From Oceanospirillum sediminis (GTDB lineage: Bacteria; Pseudomonadota; Gammaproteobacteria; Pseudomonadales; Halomonadaceae), in the NCBI RefSeq assembly GCF_014164585.1, contig NZ_JACJFM010000031.1, positions 1 to 57,029 of the forward strand: DNA of 57,029 bases, read 5' to 3'. The position numbers and the translations under genes are program-made. Below, piece after piece: positions 36,885-45,990 of this stretch (position 1 is its first letter; each line of letters opens with the position of its first letter). Under the pieces are notes generated by a model. That model searched no databases, had not been told where the DNA came from, and saw nothing but the letters and a program-made list of their open reading frames with translations.

Positions 36885-39800
36885 ATGCAATCTAAAAAAA
36901 CTATTAGCCTTGCTGAAAAAATCGCTCGCTTATCGCCTGATCAAAAAGCTTTGCTTAGGGCAAAGCTTAAAAATAACGATAGTAATATAAAGCCACTTTT
37001 ACCCCAGTCTCGAAATAAAATCATTCCCTTGTCATTTGCTCAGCAAGGCTTCTGGTTATTTGAGCAGTTAGAACAAGGTCAGACTGTTAATAATGAATGG
37101 ACTGCTTGTCGCATAGATGGCTCACTCAATATCGAAAATCTGAAGTATAGTATTCATACTATCATTGAACGCCATGAGATCCTGCGCACTCAATTTGTAA
37201 TTAAAGATGAACAGCCGGTACAGATAATTAAAAGTAATTTCAATATTGATTTAGATGTAGAGTCTTTACAATACCTGTCTGAAGAAAAACGATGGGCAGA
37301 GATGAAAAAACTCTCAATATTAGAAACCCAGCGTCCATTTGATCTGAGTGAAGCACCGCTATTACGTATACGAATATTCAAAATTAATCAGTATACACAT
37401 GTATTGTTATTAGTTTTTCATCATATTGTAACTGATGCCTGGTCAGCAGCCATCTTTTATGAAGAGTTAGGGCGGACGTACACTACACTCTCACATCAGC
37501 ATCCAGCTTTACCAGATGAACTGCCAGTACAGTATGCTGACTATTCAATCTGGGAACAAGAACAGCCATACAGTCAGATATTAAAAAAGCAACTCACCTA
37601 TTGGAAAAAACAACTGACGAACCTTTCCCCTCTTGAGCTACCTATTGATTATCCTCGCCCCGGCAAGCAACGTTTTCAGGGGGCAGAGCAATCAATTATC
37701 TTACCTTCTGCAGCACTTACATCTTTAAGAGTGCTAAGCCAGCATGAAAACTGTAGCATTTTTATGGCATTATTAGCTGTCTTTCAAATATTATTATATC
37801 GCTATAGTGGTCAGAGTGACATCGCCGTTGGTTCTCCTGTTACCAATCGAAAACAACCTGTAACCAGAAAGCTGATTGGTTGTTTTATTAATACTCTTAT
37901 TTTTCGTAGTACTTTGTTACCAGACCTTTCATTCCGTATCTTGTTACAAAAAGTACGTGATATGGTCTTAGATGCTTTAAACCACCAGGATGTGCCTTTC
38001 GAAAAGCTAGTCGAAGCATTACAGCCAGAGCGTGATTTAAGCCGAAATCCTTTATTTCAGGTAATGTTTGTTTATAACGATACAATGTCAAGTATCGACC
38101 ATTTTGGCACTTTAAATACCAGCCTGGTAAGAATTGAAAGCACTGTGTCAGCTTTTGATTTAAGTCTTCATGTTACAGAACATGACAACAATTTAAAAGC
38201 TTACTTTAGATATAATACTGGCTTATTTAAAGAGGCCTCGATACAGCGCATGGCTGAACACTTCGCTTTATTAATTGCCGCTATAACTGATGCGCCTGAT
38301 AAGATAATAAGTCAGATACCCCTATTAACTTATGTAGAAACCCAGCAGTTAAAAAAATGGAATAACACTACAGCTGATTATCCTGAAAATAAAACTATTG
38401 TTGATTTGTTTGAGCAACAAGTAAAAAAAACACCTGATGATATTGCTTTAGCTTTTGAAGAGCATTCGTTGACTTATCATCAGCTTAATCAGCAAGCTAA
38501 TCAGCTTGCTAATTATCTTCTTTCTATTAAAGTTGAAGATGGGGGGTATTTACTGGCTTCCCTTAATAATCCAGTGATAGCTATTGCTATAGAGCGCTCA
38601 TTAGAAATGGTGATAGGTTTATTAGCAGTAATGAAGGCTGGTGGTGCTTATTTGCCACTTGACCCGGATTATCCTGTAGAGCGTCTGGCTTTTATGCTTA
38701 ATGACTCAAACTCTTCTTTACTTTTGACACAGAGTAAATTTTGCCAGATAACAGATCAATTAATTGCTAATAATAATATTGATCGAGTTTATATAGACTC
38801 TTATTGTTCAAATGATGTTTGTGACGATTTAGATGTTAACATCAATTCAGATACTCTGGCTTATGTTATTTATACATCAGGTTCAACGGGTAAGCCTAAA
38901 GGTGTTAAAATTGGTCATCGCTCTGTTGTTAACCTTTTAACATCAATGCATAACCTTACCGGAATATCTCCACAAGATTCACTTCTTTCTATTTCTTCTG
39001 TATCCTTCGATATTATGGGATTAGAGGTTTATCTCCCTCTTATCTGTGGTGCAAAAGTTGTTATTGCTAATAAAGAAATAATCAAAGATGGTCTGAGTTT
39101 AGCAAAAAAATTAAATGATAACTCCGTTACTATGATTCAGGGGACTCCTGCAACATGGAGACTGTTACAGCTTGCCAACTGGGTTGGGAATAATAAAGTT
39201 ACCATTTTATCTGGCGGTGAATCACTTCCTATTGATTTAGCCCTGTATTTAAAGTCCAGATCGAGGAATGTATGGAATTTTTATGGTCCTACCGAAACTA
39301 CTATCTGGTCAACAGCTTATTTTCTGAAGGAAATATCAGGTAGTAACCCTATACCTGTTGGCTATCCTGTTATGAATACCAGAGTTCATATACTGGATAG
39401 ATATATGCAGCCAGTTCCAGTTGGCGTACATGGAGAGTTATATATCAGTGGAGATGGGCTGGCACATGGCTATATTAATCAACCTGAGCTAACAGCTGAA
39501 AAATTCAGAGTACATTCTTTTGATGATGAAGATCCTATCCGTATATATAAAACTGGTGATTTAGCATGCTACCTGCCTGATGGCAATATTGAAATTCTTG
39601 GGCGTATAGATAAACAAACAAAGCTAAGAGGGTTTCGTATCGAATTAGATGAAGTAGATGCCATACTATTACAACACCCAGATATACAGGAGGCTGCAAC
39701 AATAATAAAAGGCCAGTCGGATATTGATAAGAAAATAGTTTCCTATATTGTTACTAAAAATAAAGAAAAAGTATTTATTGATGGCCTTCGCCAATACTTA

Positions 39801-42002
39801 AAACAAAAACTACCAGACTATATGCTGCCTTCTGCTTTTGTAGCTCTGCCAGCGTTACCTTTAACACCTAATGCTAAAGTTGACCTTGATGCTCTTCCTG
39901 ACTCAGAAGAGTTTAGAAAACTGTCTCAAGAAGTAACGTCAGCTCCTAAGGGTAAAATAGAATGCACTTTAGCCAGATTATGGCAGCAAGTATTAAATAT
40001 TCCATCAGTTGGTAGAGATGACAATTTTTTTGATTTAGGAGGTCATTCACTACTATTTCTTAAACTGTCCAATTTAATTAAAAAAGAACAGGATGTTTTT
40101 TTACCTGATAATGTTTTATTGCAAGGGTATTCAATAAAAGATCAGGCTATATATATTAGCTCGCTTTCATATCTGTCTTTAGCCGAAAAAAATATAAACT
40201 ATTTAGCTTTATCGGATAGTGACCGTAGCAAAATATTAACTCTGGCCAACGGTAAAAACCAGCAGCAGCACTCTGACTATCCGTTGATATTTCCATATAA
40301 TGAAGGCCTATCCGGAATTCCTTTGTATTTTGTGTCTGGGAGCAAGTACCTTGCCAGTCATATAAAAAACAGGCCTTACTATGAGTTATTATCTGGTTTT
40401 AACCTGATTAAGCTGGATCAGTCTAATATCAATGTCCTGGCGGATTATTATGCCAGGGCAATAATTGATATGAACCCTTCCGGGCCTTATATATTAGGTG
40501 GGTACTGTTCAGGCGGGTTATTAGCTTTTGAAATAGCCCGGCGTATATTGGCTGATAATAGGATTGTTCCATTATTAATTCTGGTAGATCAGAGTTTGCC
40601 ATACCCTTATTCAGGGAAAATTGCCTTTTTACCCTTTTATAATAATCGTTCGCTAGCTGCAGATCTTTCGCACCCTGATACAGAGGAGCTGGCTGAAAAG
40701 TACTATCCTGAAGGGTGGACTGTTGATGCAATTGATTGTGATCATATGGAAGAGTTGAGTTACACTTCTTCTATTTTAATATCTGAACGTATTGAAGCCC
40801 GGATACAGCAGGCAGTAGATAATAAAAAAATTCTTCCATTACCTGAATCAGCTAAACGGTATGAGATAGAGTCAGAGTTAAAATCCCATGATTTTAATAA
40901 TTTGCTTTTTAATATTTCAGTGACCAATAATAGTGAGGAAATATGGCCAGCGAAACAGGTATGTATAACTGATTTATGGCTGTCGTCTTCAGGCAAGATA
41001 ATAGAGTTTAAAAGAAATAAACTTATTATAGATCATGATATTTCTCCTGGGGAGAAATATAGCTTTTTATATTCTGCTAATAAAGTCAGAGAGTCGGGAG
41101 AGTTTACATTATATTTGTTTTTGTCAGACCTGTTTGGTACTGATTTTAACTATCAATATGGCCAGAAATTTAAACTTGGAATCACTAGTTATGACTCTCC
41201 TCCTATAGATATTGAGTCTATAGATAAAATGGCAGAAGCAGGTGAATTAAATACTGCTATTCAGCATTATAAGCATTATTTGCATGATAATAGTGCAGAT
41301 AGAGTAAAAGTTCTGATAAAAATTGCTAATATCATTGGACAAGCTCGTGGGCCTCAATGCTCTGTAGATATAAGTAAACTTGCGTTGCAGGCTAATCCTG
41401 ATGAAAAAGAAAAAGCTAATATCTATCAGACTCTTTATGAAGAGTATTACTCTCTGAAAGATTATGCTAATTCTGAGTTTTATTTAAATAAGTTTTTAAA
41501 AACAAATAGTACGTTGAAATCGGCGCTATATCTTGCGCTAATTTATACTGAGCAGAAAAAATATTCAGAAGCAAACAAGATTTTTTTGAGTCAAATAAAG
41601 AAACATAAAGATCACTATCCTAATGTACTGTCTAAAGCTTTAATGATATTTGCTGAAAATGTTATAAGAAATAATGTTGATGGGAGGTATTTAAGCTCTA
41701 TATTTAAAAATAAGCCGTCGATAAATAATAATCAAGTACAGTTTTTATTCAATTATGCGCAATTTAAAATTAATGAGAATAAGCTTGAGGATGCAGAGGT
41801 TATCCTGGAAGAACTTATTGATTATTATCCTTTTTTGTTACCTGCTTATGAAATGTTGTACAGTATCAATATTGGAGTAAATCAGATTGATAAAGCTATT
41901 AAAATTAAAGAGAAAATGTGCAGGCTAAGTCCTTTTTCTATAACACATAAAAGGGAGTTGGCAGAGTTAAAGGAAAATAAAAAGCTGAAAAATTATGATT
42001 GA
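36885..42002 (+). CDS. NRPS C-A-PCP-TE with Ig-like and TPR tail
   Basis: Elongation and release enzyme of 1705 residues. Condensation domain (about 45-480; catalytic HHIVTDAW, His180, Asp184, with Ala where DGW is usual); adenylation (about 500-1000; YTSGSTGKPKG, FYGPTETTIWS, Lys998) with specificity line D-I-L-Q-L-G-F-I-W-K, one residue from a published glycine code; PCP with Ser1055 (DLGGHSL); thioesterase (about 1130-1310) with GYCSGG, so Cys1208 replaces the common Ser, with Asp1235 and His1287 as likely partners. A beta-sandwich-like region (about 1325-1435) and TPR-like helices (about 1445-1700) follow. The start is 12 bases after the first NRPS. It should add glycine to the starter and release the product by hydrolysis or cyclisation. 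Confidence 0.92.
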   Translation: MQSKKTISLAEKIARLSPDQKALLRAKLKNNDSNIKPLLPQSRNKIIPLSFAQQGFWLFEQLEQGQTVNNEWTACRIDGSLNIENLKYSIHTIIERHEILRTQFVIKDEQPVQIIKSNFNIDLDVESLQYLSEEKRWAEMKKLSILETQRPFDLSEAPLLRIRIFKINQYTHVLLLVFHHIVTDAWSAAIFYEELGRTYTTLSHQHPALPDELPVQYADYSIWEQEQPYSQILKKQLTYWKKQLTNLSPLELPIDYPRPGKQRFQGAEQSIILPSAALTSLRVLSQHENCSIFMALLAVFQILLYRYSGQSDIAVGSPVTNRKQPVTRKLIGCFINTLIFRSTLLPDLSFRILLQKVRDMVLDALNHQDVPFEKLVEALQPERDLSRNPLFQVMFVYNDTMSSIDHFGTLNTSLVRIESTVSAFDLSLHVTEHDNNLKAYFRYNTGLFKEASIQRMAEHFALLIAAITDAPDKIISQIPLLTYVETQQLKKWNNTTADYPENKTIVDLFEQQVKKTPDDIALAFEEHSLTYHQLNQQANQLANYLLSIKVEDGGYLLASLNNPVIAIAIERSLEMVIGLLAVMKAGGAYLPLDPDYPVERLAFMLNDSNSSLLLTQSKFCQITDQLIANNNIDRVYIDSYCSNDVCDDLDVNINSDTLAYVIYTSGSTGKPKGVKIGHRSVVNLLTSMHNLTGISPQDSLLSISSVSFDIMGLEVYLPLICGAKVVIANKEIIKDGLSLAKKLNDNSVTMIQGTPATWRLLQLANWVGNNKVTILSGGESLPIDLALYLKSRSRNVWNFYGPTETTIWSTAYFLKEISGSNPIPVGYPVMNTRVHILDRYMQPVPVGVHGELYISGDGLAHGYINQPELTAEKFRVHSFDDEDPIRIYKTGDLACYLPDGNIEILGRIDKQTKLRGFRIELDEVDAILLQHPDIQEAATIIKGQSDIDKKIVSYIVTKNKEKVFIDGLRQYLKQKLPDYMLPSAFVALPALPLTPNAKVDLDALPDSEEFRKLSQEVTSAPKGKIECTLARLWQQVLNIPSVGRDDNFFDLGGHSLLFLKLSNLIKKEQDVFLPDNVLLQGYSIKDQAIYISSLSYLSLAEKNINYLALSDSDRSKILTLANGKNQQQHSDYPLIFPYNEGLSGIPLYFVSGSKYLASHIKNRPYYELLSGFNLIKLDQSNINVLADYYARAIIDMNPSGPYILGGYCSGGLLAFEIARRILADNRIVPLLILVDQSLPYPYSGKIAFLPFYNNRSLAADLSHPDTEELAEKYYPEGWTVDAIDCDHMEELSYTSSILISERIEARIQQAVDNKKILPLPESAKRYEIESELKSHDFNNLLFNISVTNNSEEIWPAKQVCITDLWLSSSGKIIEFKRNKLIIDHDISPGEKYSFLYSANKVRESGEFTLYLFLSDLFGTDFNYQYGQKFKLGITSYDSPPIDIESIDKMAEAGELNTAIQHYKHYLHDNSADRVKVLIKIANIIGQARGPQCSVDISKLALQANPDEKEKANIYQTLYEEYYSLKDYANSEFYLNKFLKTNSTLKSALYLALIYTEQKKYSEANKIFLSQIKKHKDHYPNVLSKALMIFAENVIRNNVDGRYLSSIFKNKPSINNNQVQFLFNYAQFKINENKLEDAEVILEELIDYYPFLLPAYEMLYSINIGVNQIDKAIKIKEKMCRLSPFSITHKRELAELKENKKLKNYD

Positions 42003-42313
42003 TCCCCATATCATAATTTTTTGTGCTCTTGTACATGGTCATTATTTCACAAAGATTTAAGCGCTTAACATTAATATTTTCTCCAGTTAACGCACGGAGA
42101 GCCATTATAGCTGCACTTTGTGGAGCCTCGGGGGCTGGAGTGGCTGCTGTTTCATAATTCTCTACAGCATTTGATTCGTTTTTATTGTATTATTTATTTG
42201 TGGGAAAAATTCCCTCTTTGCAAATGCAAACGGGTTCACAGACCAGTTTCAGGCTTTGAGTTACCCTGGACATTCGGGTGTCCGACCCGGTTTGAAATGT
42301 GGATGATATCACC
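42003..42313. other. Gap after the NRPS cluster, leader of the secreted GH-like gene
   Basis: About 310 bases. No clear terminator follows the NRPS stop. The right half, the presumed leader of the gene at 42314, is rich in small symmetric elements: GGGAAAAATTCCC (42202-42214), TTTGCAAATGCAAA (42217-42230) and a GGACA-TTCGGG-TGTCC hairpin about 40 bases before the start. TAAGCGCTTA near 42059 is a perfect palindrome. A 65-codon frame here (42120-42317) runs into the next gene and is not credible. Confidence 0.5.
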
Positions 42314-44884
42314 ATGAATAAAATGACTTCTGCTCTGGCAGGTATATTGTGTTTCAGTGCGGCAGGTTTGATGGCTCTGTCCGCCTCCGCTCAGACTCCT
42401 AATGCATCTGCATCGGCAGGTCTTAACCTGACGGGTTTATCTTACTGGTCTACTCAATGGACACTCATTGACGTAATGAAACAAGCGTCTAATGGCCGTG
42501 GTCAGCTTTGGGCTACCAGTAATATGGATTCCTGGGTATTTAATACCGGACATCAGGCACAACTGGATCTGGATGAAAATGGCTGGCCCAGATCATTGCC
42601 GGACCGGAGCAGCAGTGATTTTCATTATGTCAGTACCATCATTTTTCAGGATAACGCGCATTATCCCGTCGGGGATTACACCGTCTTATATGACGGGGAA
42701 GGTGAGCTGAATTATGGTGGTGTGACGCTGATTTCTTCCTCTGCCGGACGTGATGTGGTGCGTCTGGATGAAGGTCGTTATTTTCATTTACAGATTCGCA
42801 GTACAGATCCTGAAAATAACGGCAATTACCTGCGCAATATCCGTATTATTGCTCCCGGTGGTCTCTGTGGGGCTGCTCTGAGTTTTGCACAGCAGGCGAA
42901 TAATTGTACCGAACCTGATCAATTTACTGCTTTTGCCAGTATGGAAAAACCACCGGTTTTTCATCCGCTTTTTCTTCAGGATATTGCGCCTTTCAGAACG
43001 CTGCGTTTTATGCGTTTTCTGAATACCATCAATAATCCGGTAAAGGAATGGAGTGAAAGCGCCAGACCAGAACATGCCAGTTGGGCACTGAATGCCGGAG
43101 CGCCTGTGGAGGTTGCTGCAGAGATGGCTAATGAAGTGCAGGCTGAGCCCTGGCTTAATCTGCCGGTACGTGTCAGTGATGATTATGCTCGTCAGGCGGC
43201 GATGACGGTTAAAGAGACGCTGGACGATCATCTGACACTGTACCTGGAATATGGTAATGAACTCTGGAACAGTGCTTATCCTTATATTCTGGATGGCATG
43301 TACGCTGAAGAACAGGGGAAGCAGCTCTGGCCCGATGCCGGGGTGTCCGATTTTGAATACCGGCTGAACTATTACGGTATGCGCAGTGCTCAGATCTGTG
43401 CAATCTGGAAAGATGTGTTTTCTGATAGCCCTGAGCGGGTTCAGTGTGTGATGGGAGGCATGGGAGCAAACAGCTGGGTGAATAATCAGTCCTTATCCTG
43501 TCCGCTATACGCTGTCAGTCAGGGACGTTCCTGTGCTGTAGATATGTCCGCACTGGCTATTGCACCTTATTTTGCCGGTTATATGGCTGATGATCGTTAT
43601 CTGCATATTCTGTCAGAGATCTCAGAGGTTAATCAGCAATCGCAGGATGGTCTGGAGACGCTGTTTGATGAACTCTATCGTGGCCTTTTCAGAGAGCTGA
43701 CAGAAGATCCGAATCTGGAAGAGTGGCAGCAGGCTCCGGCAAATGGCGCGCTGGCGCAGGCCAGAGGGTATATTGAAGAAAACAAAGCTCTGGCAGACGA
43801 GTATGGCCTGCAGCTGGTCGCATATGAAGGCGGTCAGCATCTGACATATGCCGGCAATATACAGGGGGACAGAGAAGCGATTAATGAGCATGTCTTTCTG
43901 GCAGCCAATCGGGACCCCAGAATGGGACAGGCTTTTAAGGATCACCTGACAGACTGGCATGAAGCGGGTGGGGCCGTATATGTGTTATTTGAATCAACCG
44001 GACGTTATGGCCGTTATGGTGCATTTCCTCTGAAGGAATATCAGCTACAGCCTGAATCCGAAACGCCTAAAATGACGGCAGTGCTGGAGTATATGCAGCA
44101 ACCTTGTCTGTGGAATGGTTGTGAGCGTATTACTCATTCTCAGGATGATAATCAAGGATCAGCCAGTCCGGATGATGGAATCAATGATGACTCCAGTACT
44201 TCGGGTAGTGATCCATCATCTGATGATGCCGGAGTAGACAATAATAACGATACTCTGGATAGTGACAGTTCAGAAGATAGTCAGGGCTCGGATGACAGCG
44301 GGGCTGCCGGTGATACCGGAGCTGACGATACTGTCGGTGATTCTGGTTCAGGCCAGGATAACGAACCTCTGTTTCTTATGGTTGCCCCGATTTATGACAC
44401 TCAGGGAGCTGTACTGAGCTGGCAGGGAGGTCCTTCCGATGTGGCGTACTATGAAATTTACCTGGATCGGGTCAGAGTGGGCCATGTTAAAAATGGCTAT
44501 GAATATACTTTGAACTGGCTGGAGCTGAATCGTCATTACGGCTTCCGGGTGATTGCCCGCGATCATCAGGATCAGATCCTGGACGAATCCGGTCTGGTGA
44601 TCAGTACTGCCGGTGATTCAGAAGCGCCATCCCGGCCGGAAGGTCTGGTTGCAGAATCGGATGGTGAATATGGTTTTAACCTGAGCTGGCAGGCAGCGAC
44701 AGATAACCATCAGGTTGGCTGGTATAAAATTTACCGTAATGGTGTGCTGTACACTATGACTGCGGCGGCGGAGTTCCATGACCCCTGGCCACCGCAGGGG
44801 CCTGTCAGTTATGCCATTGTTGCTAAAGATGTATCAGGTAATTTGTCTGAAATCAGCGATGAAGTTCAGGCTCGCTCTGAATAA
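42314..44884 (+). CDS. Secreted clan GH-A-like protein with two FN3-like domains
   Basis: Exported protein of about 856 residues. A signal peptide (cleavage near SASA-QTPN) precedes an N-terminal domain (about 30-600) with features of clan GH-A TIM-barrel hydrolases: Asn315-Glu316 in EYGNELWNSAYPY as acid/base and Glu505 in VAYEGGQHL as nucleophile. Then come an Asp/Ser/Gly-rich linker (about 610-680) and two FN3-like beta domains (about 685-770 and 775-855; WQGGPSDVAYYEIYLDRVRV, WQAATDNHQVGWYKIYRNGV). A polysaccharide substrate is likely but not identified. The frame also opens at GTG 42299; ATG 42314 starts directly at the signal peptide and has GGATG upstream. Confidence 0.82.
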   Translation: MNKMTSALAGILCFSAAGLMALSASAQTPNASASAGLNLTGLSYWSTQWTLIDVMKQASNGRGQLWATSNMDSWVFNTGHQAQLDLDENGWPRSLPDRSSSDFHYVSTIIFQDNAHYPVGDYTVLYDGEGELNYGGVTLISSSAGRDVVRLDEGRYFHLQIRSTDPENNGNYLRNIRIIAPGGLCGAALSFAQQANNCTEPDQFTAFASMEKPPVFHPLFLQDIAPFRTLRFMRFLNTINNPVKEWSESARPEHASWALNAGAPVEVAAEMANEVQAEPWLNLPVRVSDDYARQAAMTVKETLDDHLTLYLEYGNELWNSAYPYILDGMYAEEQGKQLWPDAGVSDFEYRLNYYGMRSAQICAIWKDVFSDSPERVQCVMGGMGANSWVNNQSLSCPLYAVSQGRSCAVDMSALAIAPYFAGYMADDRYLHILSEISEVNQQSQDGLETLFDELYRGLFRELTEDPNLEEWQQAPANGALAQARGYIEENKALADEYGLQLVAYEGGQHLTYAGNIQGDREAINEHVFLAANRDPRMGQAFKDHLTDWHEAGGAVYVLFESTGRYGRYGAFPLKEYQLQPESETPKMTAVLEYMQQPCLWNGCERITHSQDDNQGSASPDDGINDDSSTSGSDPSSDDAGVDNNNDTLDSDSSEDSQGSDDSGAAGDTGADDTVGDSGSGQDNEPLFLMVAPIYDTQGAVLSWQGGPSDVAYYEIYLDRVRVGHVKNGYEYTLNWLELNRHYGFRVIARDHQDQILDESGLVISTAGDSEAPSRPEGLVAESDGEYGFNLSWQAATDNHQVGWYKIYRNGVLYTMTAAAEFHDPWPPQGPVSYAIVAKDVSGNLSEISDEVQARSE

Positions 44885-44923
44885 TCGGGCTGCCTGAAAG
44901 GTGTCATAACCGCAAACAACATG

Positions 44924-44957
44924 AAGGGTAAGTACTGTATTGGACTTACCCTTTTTT
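44924..44957. terminator. Terminator between the GH-like and LysR genes
   Basis: Stem AAGGGTAAGT (44924-44933) with ACTTACCCTT (44944-44953), 10-nt loop, then a T-run to 44957. It terminates the GH-like gene; the convergent LysR stop codon lies within its edge. Confidence 0.88.
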
Positions 44958-45831
44958 ATACCTCAGCCAGCTTAAGTAATAGCCAGTTTTTAAGCAGTTC
45001 AGCCTGGGGAGATAAAGGTGCCCGGGCGCTGTAAGCCAGGTACAGATGCCTGTGAGCAGGTAATGAATGCGTGCCGACTCTGACCAGTCGTTGTTTAGCC
45101 AGAGCATCACGGGCCAGAATCTGGTCAGCCAGAGTGATCCCCAGCCCGTTTTCTGCACAACTCAGTGCCAGCTGAGCCTGATCAAAATGCAGGGCTCGCA
45201 GATTAAAGTTATCCAGCTGCATTTCAGGGTAAAACCTGTGCCAGTCCGGGTGCAGAATATCGTGAATCAGCGTGCAATCGGAAAAATCTCCTTGCCGGAT
45301 ACCGGGAAACTGTTCCAGATAATCCATAGAGCAAACTGGAAACAGTCGCAGTGACTGGAGCAGATAGCAGCTTAACGATGGATCGGGAGCTGCCAGATAA
45401 CGAATCGCCAGTTCAGAGCCATCATCAGCAAAGTTAATCAGATAGCTGGACGTATGGATGCGCAGATCAATCAGAGGGTGTTGCTGTATAAACTCTTTCA
45501 GGTTGCTGTTCAGCCATAGAGCAGAAAATGACTGGGTCAGAGAGAGCTTCAGACTGCGGCTGAACGATAGCATCTGCATTGAGTGCGTGACACCAATCAG
45601 CTCCTGTAATAAGGGGTTTACCCGGTTAAAATAGGTACTGCCTAATGGCGTCAGGCTGATCATGCGAGTACCCCGGTTAAACAGGCTGCCTCCTAACCAA
45701 CTTTCCAGAATTCTGACCTGCTGGCTGACGGCCCCAGGCGTGACTGAAAGCTGGCGTGCTGCTTCTTTAAAACTCATATGCTGAGCTGCGATACAGAAAT
45801 ACTGAATGGCTTTCAAAGGAGGCGATTGCAT
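44956..45831 (-). CDS. LysR-family regulator (GcvA-like), divergent from an MFS gene
   Basis: Regulator of 291 residues. The winged helix-turn-helix (MSFKEAARQLSVTPGAVSQQ, VRILESWLGGSLFNR) has the GcvA/AmpR flavour, in which the helix carries VTPGAVSQQ. The effector domain is typical (DDGSELAIRYLAAPDPSLSC). It is divergent from the major facilitator gene at 45949 with a gap of about 117-159 bases, depending on the MFS start, so that transporter is the probable target. No extra domain is present. Confidence 0.9.
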   Translation of the reverse strand: MQSPPLKAIQYFCIAAQHMSFKEAARQLSVTPGAVSQQVRILESWLGGSLFNRGTRMISLTPLGSTYFNRVNPLLQELIGVTHSMQMLSFSRSLKLSLTQSFSALWLNSNLKEFIQQHPLIDLRIHTSSYLINFADDGSELAIRYLAAPDPSLSCYLLQSLRLFPVCSMDYLEQFPGIRQGDFSDCTLIHDILHPDWHRFYPEMQLDNFNLRALHFDQAQLALSCAENGLGITLADQILARDALAKQRLVRVGTHSLPAHRHLYLAYSARAPLSPQAELLKNWLLLKLAEV

Positions 45832-45990
45832 GGGAGATCTTTCATCTGTTTTTCCGAGGTTGATCAGTATATCGCTTTCTTTTACAGGATAGAAAAACTC
45901 TTCTGTAACCTGTTTTAAAATCGTTTGTCCTGATAAAGGTTATTCACGATGATAGCCGCCTTCTGTTGGGTTTTACTAATGAGAACAGTG

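Noticed and set aside
42215-42300. c-di-GMP-I (GEMM) riboswitch before the GH-like gene
   Set aside because: Bases such as GCAAACC and the following GGACGCAAAGCC core are not present.
42120-42317. 65-codon frame between the NRPS cluster and the GH-like gene
   Set aside because: It runs into the signal-peptide gene, has no ribosome site or homology signal.
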